NCBI RefSeq assembly: GCF_016862435.1
Contig: NZ_BOMY01000009.1
Coordinates: 62,001-126,000 of the forward strand
Direction of reading: 5' to 3'
DNA: 64,000 nt
DNA from: Paractinoplanes tereljensis
GTDB taxonomy: Bacteria > Actinomycetota > Actinomycetes > Mycobacteriales > Micromonosporaceae
The notes under the pieces are model-generated. The model made no database searches. It was not told where the DNA came from and saw nothing but the letters and a program-made list of their open reading frames with translations. This document shows, in pieces, positions 40,042 to 48,263 of the stretch (position 1 is its first letter; every line of letters begins with the position of its first letter). The position numbers and the translations under genes were made by a program.

Positions 40042-40075
40042 AGCCGCCTCCGTCGCCGAGCCAGACCGACGCGAA

Positions 40076-41806
40076 TTACTCTCGCATACCCGTGATGTCG
40101 AGGATGTCGCGCACCAGGTTGCGCGCGCTCTCCTCGATCGAGTCGCCATTGCCGTATCCATAGGCGAGCACGGCCGCGGCCACCGGCACCGCGATCATCA
40201 CGGCGAAGCTGAACATCAGCTTGAGGAAACGCCCGAACCCGCCACGCCGCCGAGGCCGTCGTTGCTTCGGCGCCTTGACCCGGGCCGGCGGCTTCGCCTT
40301 GGCCACGCGCGCCGGTGGCGGCATCGGGGTCACCGGCTGGGACCGGGTGCGCGGAACCGCCTGCGGCGGCGCGGAAACGGGACGGGCAGGTGGGCGGGCC
40401 GGCGACATCGGCCGGCTTCCGCTCGGCGTCCGATCCGGCGGCGGCGGGTGTACGGGCGGGAGCGCCTCGAATCTCGGGGTCGCGACCGTGGCTTGCGGGT
40501 CGGGCACCCAATGCCCGTGGTCGGCGTCCGGCCACGGATCGACGGCCGGCTGCAGCCCGGTCGTGCCCGGGATGTGCTGCGCCACGATGCTGCGCGGCAC
40601 CGGCACGGTTTCGCTCTCGTCCGGGACCGGGTCGCTGTCCGCCTTCTCCATGGTGCCGAGCGAGCTCTCCGCCCGGCCGGTGGAGACCAGGCGCAGCTCG
40701 GCGGTCGGGCCGGGAGCGGCCGCCCCGGTGGTCAGCAGGGCCGCGTCGGCCAGGATGCTGCCCTCGGCCACCACCAGCTCGGGCTGTTCGATGACCACCG
40801 GCGCCTCGCCGAGCTCGCGGTGCAGCAGCGTCGCGACCAGCGGAATCCGGCTGGCCCCGCCGACCAGGAACACCCCGGCCAGCCGGCCCTCGGGCAGGTC
40901 GGCCCAGCGGAGCAGCCCCTGGGTGATGCGGACCGTCTGGTCGAGCACCGGGCGGGCGAGTTTCTCCAGCTCGTCGCGGGTGAGGTGGACCTCGGTGTCG
41001 AGCAGCGGCACCACGAAGTCGGCGGACTGAGCGCGGGACAGCCGCTCCTTGGCGATCCGCACGTCGTCCCACAGCTGCCGGCGGGCGCGGCGCTCCTCGA
41101 TCGTGGTCGGCTCCAGGATCCGCTGCCACTCGTCGGTGCGCAGGTGCTCGACGATGGCGGCGTCGATGTCCAGGCCGCCGATGTCGTCGCGGCCGTCGAC
41201 CGCCAGCACCTCGAAGCCGGAGGCGGTGCGGGCCACCACGCTGGCGTCGAACGTGCCGGCCCCGAAGTCGTGCACCACCACGACCGAGCCGATCGGCACG
41301 TCCCGGCCGAGCACCTCGGCGAAGTAGGTGGCGGCGGCGACCGGCTCGGCGACCAGCCGGGGGCGCTCGAGACCGGCTCGGGCGGCCGCCTCGGCGAGCA
41401 GCGTGCGGCGGGCCGCGCCCCAGGTGGCCGGGCAGGTCAGGGTGACGTCGGGCAGGACCGGGCCGACCGCGCGGTGCCACTCCTCGGCGACCCGGGCCAG
41501 CACCGCCGAGATCAGGTCGACGATCGGGAACTCCTGGTCGCCGAGCAGCACCGTGCCGTCGTCGATGCGCCGCTTCGGGTTGGGCTCGAAGCGGGCCGGG
41601 TCGAGGCGGGCGCTGTGCACGGCGTCGCGGCCCACGTTGAGCTGGCCGCCGGGCTCGGCGTAGACGGCCGAGGGCAGCAGCGGTGAGCCGTCGACCAGGA
41701 TCGGGCGGGCGCGACCGTCGGGCCAGCGTGCCACCGCGACGGTGTTCGACGTGCCGAAGTCCACGCCGAGGGCGTGCCGCTTCGGGCCCCCAGGGTCGTT
41801 GGCCAT
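40076..41806 (-). CDS. Hsp70-family protein with C-terminal membrane anchor
   Basis: The product is 576 residues. The N-terminal ~370 residues form an actin-like ATPase of the DnaK superfamily (GVDFGTSNTVAVARW, VVVHDFGAGTFDASVV, GVFLVGGASRIPLVATLL). The substrate-binding domain of DnaK is absent. Instead a Pro-rich linker (~400-510), a basic patch (KAPKQRRPRRRG) and one membrane helix (MFSFAVMIAVPVAAAVLAY) follow, with a short tail. It is probably a membrane-tethered regulatory or scaffold ATPase, not a general chaperone. The gene lies in a row with enoyl-CoA hydratase and a one-TM protein. Confidence 0.88.
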   Translation of the reverse strand: MANDPGGPKRHALGVDFGTSNTVAVARWPDGRARPILVDGSPLLPSAVYAEPGGQLNVGRDAVHSARLDPARFEPNPKRRIDDGTVLLGDQEFPIVDLISAVLARVAEEWHRAVGPVLPDVTLTCPATWGAARRTLLAEAAARAGLERPRLVAEPVAAATYFAEVLGRDVPIGSVVVVHDFGAGTFDASVVARTASGFEVLAVDGRDDIGGLDIDAAIVEHLRTDEWQRILEPTTIEERRARRQLWDDVRIAKERLSRAQSADFVVPLLDTEVHLTRDELEKLARPVLDQTVRITQGLLRWADLPEGRLAGVFLVGGASRIPLVATLLHRELGEAPVVIEQPELVVAEGSILADAALLTTGAAAPGPTAELRLVSTGRAESSLGTMEKADSDPVPDESETVPVPRSIVAQHIPGTTGLQPAVDPWPDADHGHWVPDPQATVATPRFEALPPVHPPPPDRTPSGSRPMSPARPPARPVSAPPQAVPRTRSQPVTPMPPPARVAKAKPPARVKAPKQRRPRRRGGFGRFLKLMFSFAVMIAVPVAAAVLAYGYGNGDSIEESARNLVRDILDITGMRE

Positions 41807-41832
41807 GCGGTGAGTCTAGGGGGTAGCCGCTT

Positions 41833-42414
41833 CTAGACGATCTTCCAGCGCAACCGGTGATGCCACGTGCGCACACAGCGAACCAGCGTGTCGTCCGAGG
41901 TTCGGCCGAACGCCCCTTCCGGCGCGCACGGGTCACCGACGGTGACCGGCACCTGCACAGCCGGACTCACCGTGGTGGCCGGCGGCTCCGGCGGCACCAG
42001 GCCCGGCGGGGCGGTGGTGGCGACGGCGGTGGACGGGCTGGCCGTGGTGGTCGGCGTCGGGAACACCACCAGCGGGTCCGGCGGGGGTTCCGGGGCGACG
42101 GCGGTCGCCGGCGTCTTGCCGGGGACGGCCTTACCTCTGGTGGTAGCCACGTCGCGGTCCGGACGCGCGGATCGGGTGGTGGCGGTCGCCGACAACGTGG
42201 TGGCCCTGGCCTCGGCGTCGGCCGAAACCGACGGCGCGGCGGTGGTGGCCGGCGGCGGGGCGAGCGGCGGTTCGGCCATCTGCTCGGCCGGGCCGCTGGA
42301 CCGGCCCAGGGTGAGATAGCCGATCAGCGCGCAGAGCAGTGCCTGGCCGATCACCAGGGCAACCGCCACGCGCACGGTGCGGCGCACCGTGCGCGTGGTC
42401 GGAACCGGTTCCAC
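41833..42414 (-). CDS. One-TM Pro/Thr/Ala-rich protein of unknown function
   Basis: The product is 193 residues. A membrane helix lies at residues ~14-36 (VRVAVALVIGQALLCALIG). A long low-complexity Thr/Ala/Pro stretch is followed by a small conserved-looking end (GDPCAPEGAFGRTSDDTLVRC) with two cysteines. It is probably exported with the tail outside. It lies 26 bases upstream of the Hsp70-like gene, so the two membrane proteins may work together. No family was recognised. Confidence 0.75.
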   Translation of the reverse strand: MEPVPTTRTVRRTVRVAVALVIGQALLCALIGYLTLGRSSGPAEQMAEPPLAPPPATTAAPSVSADAEARATTLSATATTRSARPDRDVATTRGKAVPGKTPATAVAPEPPPDPLVVFPTPTTTASPSTAVATTAPPGLVPPEPPATTVSPAVQVPVTVGDPCAPEGAFGRTSDDTLVRCVRTWHHRLRWKIV

Positions 42415-42453
42415 CCGAGGGACTTTATGGCACCTGATCGATGGAAGCGAGCA

Positions 42454-43227
42454 TCAGCGCCCCGTAAATGTGGGCTTACGCTTCGCGACGAACGCGGAGG
42501 TGCCCTCGACCCGGTCATCGGTGGCGAAAAGCGACGCGAAAAGTTGCGACTCCAGGGCCAGGCCGGAGGCCAGATCCATGTTCAGGCCGGCGTCGATCGC
42601 CTGCTTGGCCGCGCGCAGCGCCAGGGACGGGCCCTTGACGAACGGTTTGACCAGCTCGATCGCGGCTTGATAGACCTCGCCGGCCGGGACCACCCGGTCG
42701 GCCAGGCCGATCCGGAGCGCCTCCTCGGCGTCCACCATCCGGCCGGAGAAGATCAGGTCCTTCGCCTTGGCCGGGCCGACCAGGCGGGCCAGTCGCTGAG
42801 TGCCGCCGGCGCCCGGGATCAGGCCCAGCCGGATCTCCGGCTGGCCGAGCTTCGCGTCGTCGGCCACCACTCGCCAGTCGCAGGCCAGGGCCAGTTCACA
42901 GCCGCCGCCGAGGGCGTAACCGGTGATCGCGGCGACGACCGGCTTGGGGATCCGGGCCACGGCATCGAACGCCCCGGACAGTGCACCGGCCCGGACGGTC
43001 ATGTCCTGGTAGGTCTGCGTGGTGAACTCGGTGATGTCGGCTCCGGCGGCGAAGACTTTCTCCCCGCCGTACACCACAATTGCCTTGACCACATCGGAGC
43101 CGGCGGCGGAATTCGCCGCCTCGCGCAGCTCTTCCTGCACTTGGGTGTTGAGAGGATTCATCGGGGGCCGGTCCAGACGGATGGTGCCGATGCCGTCGCT
43201 GATCTCCAGCTTCACGAACTCGCCCAC
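42454..43227 (-). CDS. Enoyl-CoA hydratase/isomerase family protein
   Basis: The product is 257 residues. The crotonase fold motifs are complete: the oxyanion hole FAAGADITEF, the first glutamate in GGGCELALACDW, and the second in GQPEIRLGLIPGAGGTQRL. It hydrates trans-2-enoyl-CoA in beta-oxidation. Start GTG 43227 has aggagg 8 bases upstream. The upstream in-frame extension is not supported. It is the first gene of a minus-strand row with the one-TM, Hsp70-like and ThDP genes. Confidence 0.94.
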   Translation of the reverse strand: MGEFVKLEISDGIGTIRLDRPPMNPLNTQVQEELREAANSAAGSDVVKAIVVYGGEKVFAAGADITEFTTQTYQDMTVRAGALSGAFDAVARIPKPVVAAITGYALGGGCELALACDWRVVADDAKLGQPEIRLGLIPGAGGTQRLARLVGPAKAKDLIFSGRMVDAEEALRIGLADRVVPAGEVYQAAIELVKPFVKGPSLALRAAKQAIDAGLNMDLASGLALESQLFASLFATDDRVEGTSAFVAKRKPTFTGR

Positions 43228-43284
43228 GAAACACGCCTCCTGAGTGTTGGTTAAGGAAGAGACTACGACGGGTACGGAGAGTGA

Positions 43285-43752
43285 ATGGACACCTACTACC
43301 GGGACCAGGAAGTCGTCATCACGTCGACCGGCGTGCGCATGGATGGGCGCGAGTTCGCCCTGCGCGAGCTGCGCCAGGTGTGGCATCGCCGCGGGCGCCG
43401 GTCCTGGACGACGATCGCCGGGCGGGGTGCGCTCGGCCTGGCCATGCTGCTGCCGATCGTGGTGGGTGCGCTCGGGGTCGGGGTGGCCCTGGTGATCGAC
43501 GCGTCCACCTCGGTGACCGTCGGCCTGATCGGCGGCGGCATCCTGGTCGGGCTGGCCGCCGCCCCGCTCGCCGACATGCTGCTCGAGCACGTGGACCGCT
43601 CCTACGACCGGGGCAGCCGGGAACTGGAGATCTGGGCCCGCACGCCGGCCGGCGACGTGCGGCTGCTGCACACCGGGGACGCCTCCCGGTTCGGCCGGAT
43701 CTACCGGGCGCTGCAACGGGCACTCGAGCCGCAGCCTGCTACTCGCCGGTAA
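43285..43752 (+). CDS. DUF6232-family membrane protein
   Basis: The product is 155 residues. The N-terminus (TYYRDQEVVITSTGVRMDG) and two adjacent hydrophobic helices (~50-95) match the DUF6232 family of actinobacteria. Its function is unknown. It precedes the DoxX-type gene by 20 bases on the same strand. Confidence 0.8.
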   Translation: MDTYYRDQEVVITSTGVRMDGREFALRELRQVWHRRGRRSWTTIAGRGALGLAMLLPIVVGALGVGVALVIDASTSVTVGLIGGGILVGLAAAPLADMLLEHVDRSYDRGSRELEIWARTPAGDVRLLHTGDASRFGRIYRALQRALEPQPATRR

Positions 43753-43772
43753 CTTCGGGTACGCTCCGGGCC

Positions 43773-44126
43773 ATGGACAAACAGGCGATCGGGCTGGCTG
43801 GACTGCTGGCCACCTCGGGCACCCTGCACTTTCTCGTGCCGCGGCCGTTCGACTCGATCGTGCCCCGCTCGCTGCCCGGCTCCCGGCGCATCTGGACGTA
43901 CGCGAGTGGTGCCGCCGAACTGGCCATCGCGGCCGCGATCGTGGTCCCCCGCACCCGCAAGCTTGGCGGCCTCGCCGCCGCCGCCCTGTTCGTCGGGGTG
44001 TTCCCGGCCAACGTCAAGATGGCGGTCGACTGGCGGCACGCGACGCCGGCCAAGCGGGCCATCGCCTACAGCCGGTTGCCGCTGCAACTGCCGCTGATCG
44101 CCTGGGCCCGGCGGGTCGCTCGCTGA
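43773..44126 (+). CDS. DoxX-family membrane protein
   Basis: The product is 117 residues with four hydrophobic helices. The pattern SGTLHFLVPRPFDSIVP at the start and GVFPANVKMAVDW near residue 75 fits the DoxX-like family. The physiological role is not certain. The ATG at 43773 gives the expected family length. Confidence 0.83.
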   Translation: MDKQAIGLAGLLATSGTLHFLVPRPFDSIVPRSLPGSRRIWTYASGAAELAIAAAIVVPRTRKLGGLAAAALFVGVFPANVKMAVDWRHATPAKRAIAYSRLPLQLPLIAWARRVAR

Positions 44127-44178
44127 TTCCGGCGTTCGGCCTGCACCGTGTGGTCCGATTTAGGACCATCAAAGGATT

Positions 44179-44715
44179 ATGCGAGGAATCCGGACCCTTC
44201 CCACCGGGGTAGAGCGCACGTTCGGCGCGGACGAGATCATCGTGACCAAGACCGACCCGCGTGGGGTGCTCACCTACGCGAACGACGTCTTCCTGCGCCT
44301 CTCGGCCTGCACCGAGGAGGAAGCGCTCGGGCAGCCGCACAATCTGATTCGGCACCCGGACATGCCGCGGGCGGTGTTCAAGCTGCTCTGGGACACCCTC
44401 GGCCGGCGCGAGGAGATCTTCGCGTACGTGCTGAACCTGGCCCTCGACGGCGCCCACTACTGGGTGTTCGCGCATGTCACGCCGTCCTTCGACCGCGCCG
44501 GGAAGCTTGTCGGTTACCACTCCAACCGGCGCCGCCCGGACCCCGAGTCGGTGCTCGCGGTCAAGCAGGTCTACGACCGGATCCTGCACACCGAACGCGG
44601 TCGCCCGACCAAGGGCGCGGCCGTCGACTCCGGCTGGAAGCAGCTGCAGGAAGAGCTGGACGGCCAGACGTACGACGAGTTCGTCTGGACCATCACGAAC
44701 AGGATCGGCCGGTGA
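44179..44715 (+). CDS. PAS-domain sensor protein (Aer-like N-terminal half)
   Basis: The product is 178 residues. It is a single PAS domain of the aerotaxis-receptor type: TKTDPRGVLTYANDVFL, then GQPHNLIRHPDMPRAVFKLL and DTLGRREEIFAYVLN. Such domains usually bind FAD or another cofactor to sense redox. There is no membrane segment. Its stop overlaps the start of a methyl-accepting protein gene by 4 bases (GTGA), so sensor and signaller are separate, coupled polypeptides. Confidence 0.9.
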   Translation: MRGIRTLPTGVERTFGADEIIVTKTDPRGVLTYANDVFLRLSACTEEEALGQPHNLIRHPDMPRAVFKLLWDTLGRREEIFAYVLNLALDGAHYWVFAHVTPSFDRAGKLVGYHSNRRRPDPESVLAVKQVYDRILHTERGRPTKGAAVDSGWKQLQEELDGQTYDEFVWTITNRIGR

Positions 44716-45593
44716 GCGACGAGGTGATGCTGGCGATCGCCGGCGTGTGCCGCCGCGCGGCGGCCGGCGACCTCGAGGCCCGGCTGACCACCATCGGCGA
44801 GACCAATGCCGCGGTCGAGTGCCGCAACGCCCTCAACGACCTGCTCGACGTCTCCGACGCGTTCGTCCGGGAGGCCGGGGCCGCCTCAGCCGCCGCCGCG
44901 GAAGGCCGCTTTCACCGGCGTTTCCTCACCCCCGGCATGCGCGGTGCGTTCCGCAGCGCGGCCGAGCAGATCTCCGCCTCGATCGCCGAGATGTTCCGCA
45001 GCTCGGAACGGCTGGCCGACGCCACCGCCGCCCGGGTCGCCCTCGCCGACGAGCTGGAACACGCGGTGCTGCGGGTCTCCGAGCAGGTGGCCACGGCCGC
45101 CACCGAGATGGGCGCCTCGGCCAACGGGCTGGCCGACTTCGCCCGGGCCGCGGTCACCGAGGCCGAACGCGGCCTGGAGACCGTGCATTCACTGCGCACC
45201 GCGGCCGACCAGATCCTCACCGCCGTCGACCTGATCAACCAGGTGGCCAAGCAGACCCGGTTACTGGCGCTGAACGCCACCATCGAGGCCGCCCGGGCCG
45301 GCCAGGCCGGACTCGGCTTCAGCGTGGTGGCCGGCGAGGTCAAGACACTGGCCGACGAGACCAGCGGTTCGAGCAGCGAGATCATGGGCCAGGTCAACCG
45401 GGTCCAGGAGGTGGCCGCGGACGCGGTGCACGTCCTGGAGGCGGTCACCGAGAGCGTCCGCGAGATGAGCGGCCTGACCAACGGCATCGCCGCCGCCGTA
45501 GACGGCGGCCACGACCTGGACGGCCTGAGCCAGCTGGCCGAAGTCCTACGCTCCGAAGTAAGCCGCTTCGTAGCCACCGCCCGCCAGACCTAA
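44712..45593 (+). CDS. Soluble methyl-accepting chemotaxis-type signalling protein
   Basis: The product is 293 residues and lacks membrane helices. The coiled-coil signalling domain has the conserved hairpin tip (QTRLLALNATIEAARAGQAG, FSVVAGEVKTLADETS). That tip normally contacts CheA and CheW. The N-terminal ~100 residues have HAMP-like helices (AAAGDLEARLTTIGETNA). It is coupled to the PAS protein just upstream, which probably supplies the input. No other chemotaxis genes are in the window. It converges on the Abi-like gene with a 4-base stop overlap. Confidence 0.92.
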   Translation: MSDEVMLAIAGVCRRAAAGDLEARLTTIGETNAAVECRNALNDLLDVSDAFVREAGAASAAAAEGRFHRRFLTPGMRGAFRSAAEQISASIAEMFRSSERLADATAARVALADELEHAVLRVSEQVATAATEMGASANGLADFARAAVTEAERGLETVHSLRTAADQILTAVDLINQVAKQTRLLALNATIEAARAGQAGLGFSVVAGEVKTLADETSGSSSEIMGQVNRVQEVAADAVHVLEAVTESVREMSGLTNGIAAAVDGGHDLDGLSQLAEVLRSEVSRFVATARQT

Positions 45594-46327
45594 GGGCGGC
45601 CCGTCCAAGGTCGCGTCCGCAATACACCGAGCACTCCGCATCGGGACTCGATCCATTTCGCGGTCGCGGGACAGGTCCATTCGGCCAGCCTCAACGCATC
45701 AGCATGCAGCGCCGCGATCGGCCGGTTGTAGACCGGCTCGTGGTGGGCAATCCGGTTCCGGAGATCGTTCAGGCGGTCGAACACGTCGTACACGCTCTGG
45801 CGACGACTCTGGCCGGTCCAGATCTGGCTGAGGCACGGTTTCCACAGCGATCGGTCGTACGAGGAGATCAGCAGGAATCTCCAGAAACCGAACGACAACT
45901 CCGCGATCACCCGGCCCGGCGTCTCCGGCCGGCGGTTCCTCGTCGCGTTGTCACGCGCTGCCCTGATCGCCTGCAGCGTCTTCGGGGTGAGCACGTTGCC
46001 GGGGTCGAGGTACCACCGTGGTTCGCCGTACCTCTGGCCGGACCAGGCGGCCAGCCGTTGGTGCATGGCGTTGCGCACCAGCACCTCGACGTGCCCGAGG
46101 GTGCTCCAAAAAGTCGCACCCATCCTGGCGTTCCAGTCGTACAGCTCGACTGCCGCCGCCAGATCGCCGCCTACGGCCGCCCGGTAACCGCTGAATCGCT
46201 CCGGTGACAGCCGCTCCTCCAGCAGGACCGCCGTTGGTAAGCCGGACAAAGATCTGCCCCTCCGATTGAGGATCTTGCTGGCGCGGGAAAAGGGAATGGC
46301 GCCCACCGGAGGCCCGGCGAACGCCAT
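45590..46327 (-). CDS. Abi-like HEPN-domain protein (Abi_2 family)
   Basis: The product is 245 residues. The core LYDWNARMGATFWSTLGHVEVLVRNAMHQRL and the late motif DLRNRIAHHEPVYNRP are those of the Abi_2/AbiD-AbiF family. The RN...H motif (RNRIAH) is the HEPN ribonuclease signature. Some relatives stop phage growth by cleaving RNA, but many are uncharacterised. ATG 46327 has no clear ribosome site. The 96-base leader contains two small hairpins. The leader has more A+T than the neighbours, which hints at acquisition by transfer. Confidence 0.85.
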   Translation of the reverse strand: MAFAGPPVGAIPFSRASKILNRRGRSLSGLPTAVLLEERLSPERFSGYRAAVGGDLAAAVELYDWNARMGATFWSTLGHVEVLVRNAMHQRLAAWSGQRYGEPRWYLDPGNVLTPKTLQAIRAARDNATRNRRPETPGRVIAELSFGFWRFLLISSYDRSLWKPCLSQIWTGQSRRQSVYDVFDRLNDLRNRIAHHEPVYNRPIAALHADALRLAEWTCPATAKWIESRCGVLGVLRTRPWTGRP

Positions 46328-46344
46328 TCGAAAGGTAAACAGAA

Positions 46345-46406
46345 CTCTGGTGGCATCGTTGAGCGGCGCCCAGAGCTTTCGGGAGAAACTTTACCGCATG
46401 GCGGTA
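46345..46406 (-). promoter_or_regulatory. Leader of the Abi-like gene with two small hairpins
   Basis: One pair is ctctgg/ccagag (46345-46350 with 46370-46375). The other is taccgc/gcggta with loop atg (46392-46406). Both lie in the gap after ribokinase. They may be mRNA structure, a small RNA or an operator; the sequence does not decide. Confidence 0.35.
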
Positions 46407-46423
46407 CCGTGGCGCCAAGACAG

Positions 46424-47326
46424 CTAGCCGGTGATCATCTCGTCGATCTCGGCTCGGGTGGGTAGGGCGTTTGAGGCGCCCAGTTTGCGGACGCAGGCGG
46501 CGCCGGCGGCGTTTGCCCAGCGCACCGCCTCCAGCAGGTCTCGGCCCTCGCCCCAGGCCACGGCCAGCGCGCCGGTGAAGGCGTCGCCGGCCGCGGTGGT
46601 GTCGGTGGCCTCCACCGGGAAAGCCGGCACGGTCTCGTCTCGGCCGTCGCGCTCGGCGTAGCGGGCGCCGGCGCCGCCCAGCGTCAGCACCACCCGCGGG
46701 ACCAGAGCCAGCAGGGCGGCCATGTCGGGTGTCGCCGAGCCGGTGATGGTCTGCGCCTCGAGCTCGTTGACCACCAGCAGGTCGACCAACTCGAGCAGCT
46801 CGATCGGCAGCTCTCGGGCCGGGGCCGCGTTCAGGATGGTGCGAGTGTCGCCGTAGCGGGCCGCCCGGCAGGCCGCGGTGACCGTCTCCACCGGGATCTC
46901 CTGCTGGCAGAGCAGCACGTCGCCGCTCGCGATGACCCGAGCCTCGTCTTCGGTGAGGTCGGTGAACGTGCTGTTGGCGCCGGGTGAGACCAGGATCGAG
47001 TTTTCGCCGGCGTGGTCCACCATGATCACCGCGACGCCGGAGGCGCCGTAGCTGGTGCGCACGTGCCGGACGTCGACGCCGGCCGCGTTCAGCCGGGCAT
47101 TGAGCGTCACGCCGAACGAATCCGAGCCGATCGCGCCCAAGAAGACCGACTGGCCGCCGGCCCGGGCCGCGGCGATCGCCTGGTTGGCGCCCTTGCCGCC
47201 GGGCATCATCACGAAGTCGTCGCCGAGCACCGTCTCGCCCGGCAGCGGCAGCCGCTCGGCCAGGCCGACCAGGTCCATGTTGGCGCTGCCGGCCACCACG
47301 ATCCGCGGCGCCGCCCGGGTGGTCAT
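46424..47326 (-). CDS. rbsK: Ribokinase (PfkB family)
   Basis: The product is 300 residues. It phosphorylates ribose at O5. The N-terminal signature GSANMDLV, the GGKGANQAIAAARAG motif and the catalytic DTTAAGDAFTGALA anion hole with the base Asp are present. Another PfkB sugar could be the true substrate. It lies 85 bases after an ABC ATPase gene on the same strand. Confidence 0.93.
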   Translation of the reverse strand: MTTRAAPRIVVAGSANMDLVGLAERLPLPGETVLGDDFVMMPGGKGANQAIAAARAGGQSVFLGAIGSDSFGVTLNARLNAAGVDVRHVRTSYGASGVAVIMVDHAGENSILVSPGANSTFTDLTEDEARVIASGDVLLCQQEIPVETVTAACRAARYGDTRTILNAAPARELPIELLELVDLLVVNELEAQTITGSATPDMAALLALVPRVVLTLGGAGARYAERDGRDETVPAFPVEATDTTAAGDAFTGALAVAWGEGRDLLEAVRWANAAGAACVRKLGASNALPTRAEIDEMITG

Positions 47327-47411
47327 GCTCTCCCCGCCTCAGGCATGCTCTTCTGGCCCTCGCCTGCGGCCTGAGCGCGCATCTCACGGAAGTGCCGCTC
47401 GGTGCAGGCGA

Positions 47412-48263
47412 TCATGCCGCCCTCGCTGCGTACCGGTCGCCGAAACGCTCGACCACCAGCGGGAGACCGAAGGTCTTGGACAGGTTGTCGGCGGTCATCA
47501 CCTCGCCGAGCACGCCGGCGGCCACGATCGTGCCCTCGCGCAGCAGCAGGCCGTGGGTGAAGCCGGGCGGGATCTCCTCGACGTGGTGGGTGACCAGCAC
47601 CATGGCCGGCGAATCCGGGTCGAGGGCCAGCTCGGTGAGCCGGGCGATGAGGTCTTCCCGGCCGCCCAGATCGAGGCCGGCGGTCGGCTCGTCGAGCAGC
47701 ATCAGCTCGGGGTCGGTCATCAGCGCGCGGGCGATCAGGGTGCGCTTGCGCTCGCCCTCGGACAACGTGCCGAACTCCCGGTCGATCAGCGAACCCATGC
47801 CGAACTGGCCGAGCAGCTGACGGGCGCGGCCCTCGTCCTGCGGGTCGTAGCTCTCCCGCCAGCGACCCACCACCGACCAGGCCGCCGTGACGACCACGTC
47901 GAGCACCCGCTCGTCGGCCGGGATGCGCTCGCCGAACTGGCCGGTGGACAGGCCGATCCGCATGCGGAGCTCGTTCACATCCGTCCGGCCGAGGCGTTCG
48001 CCCAACACGTACGCCGTGCCGCGGGACGGGTGCAGGCGGGCCGTCGCCAGGTTGAGCAGCGTCGTCTTACCGGCGCCGTTGGGGCCCAGGATCACCCACC
48101 GCTCGTCCAGCTCGACCTGCCAGGACAGGCTCCGGACCAGGAAATTGCCACTCCGGATGACGCTTACCCGATCGAACGCGAGAACGGTGTCGTCGTGAGG
48201 CGGGATACGCACGGCAGGTTCGAGCACGCGTTCATCCTTCCACGCGCTTCCCGCGTCGCTCAC
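47412..48263 (-). CDS. ABC transporter ATP-binding protein without a partner
   Basis: The product is 283 residues. Walker A is GPNGAGKT, the signature is LSEGERKR, and Walker B is LMLLDEPTAGLD, with the switch His in VTHHVEE. No permease or binding protein is nearby, so it may serve a permease elsewhere or act as a soluble ModF-like ATPase. The GTG at 48263 overlaps the ROK gene stop by 4 bases (GTGA). An internal GTG about 12 codons later also has a weak ribosome site. Confidence 0.9.
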   Translation of the reverse strand: MSDAGSAWKDERVLEPAVRIPPHDDTVLAFDRVSVIRSGNFLVRSLSWQVELDERWVILGPNGAGKTTLLNLATARLHPSRGTAYVLGERLGRTDVNELRMRIGLSTGQFGERIPADERVLDVVVTAAWSVVGRWRESYDPQDEGRARQLLGQFGMGSLIDREFGTLSEGERKRTLIARALMTDPELMLLDEPTAGLDLGGREDLIARLTELALDPDSPAMVLVTHHVEEIPPGFTHGLLLREGTIVAAGVLGEVMTADNLSKTFGLPLVVERFGDRYAARAA

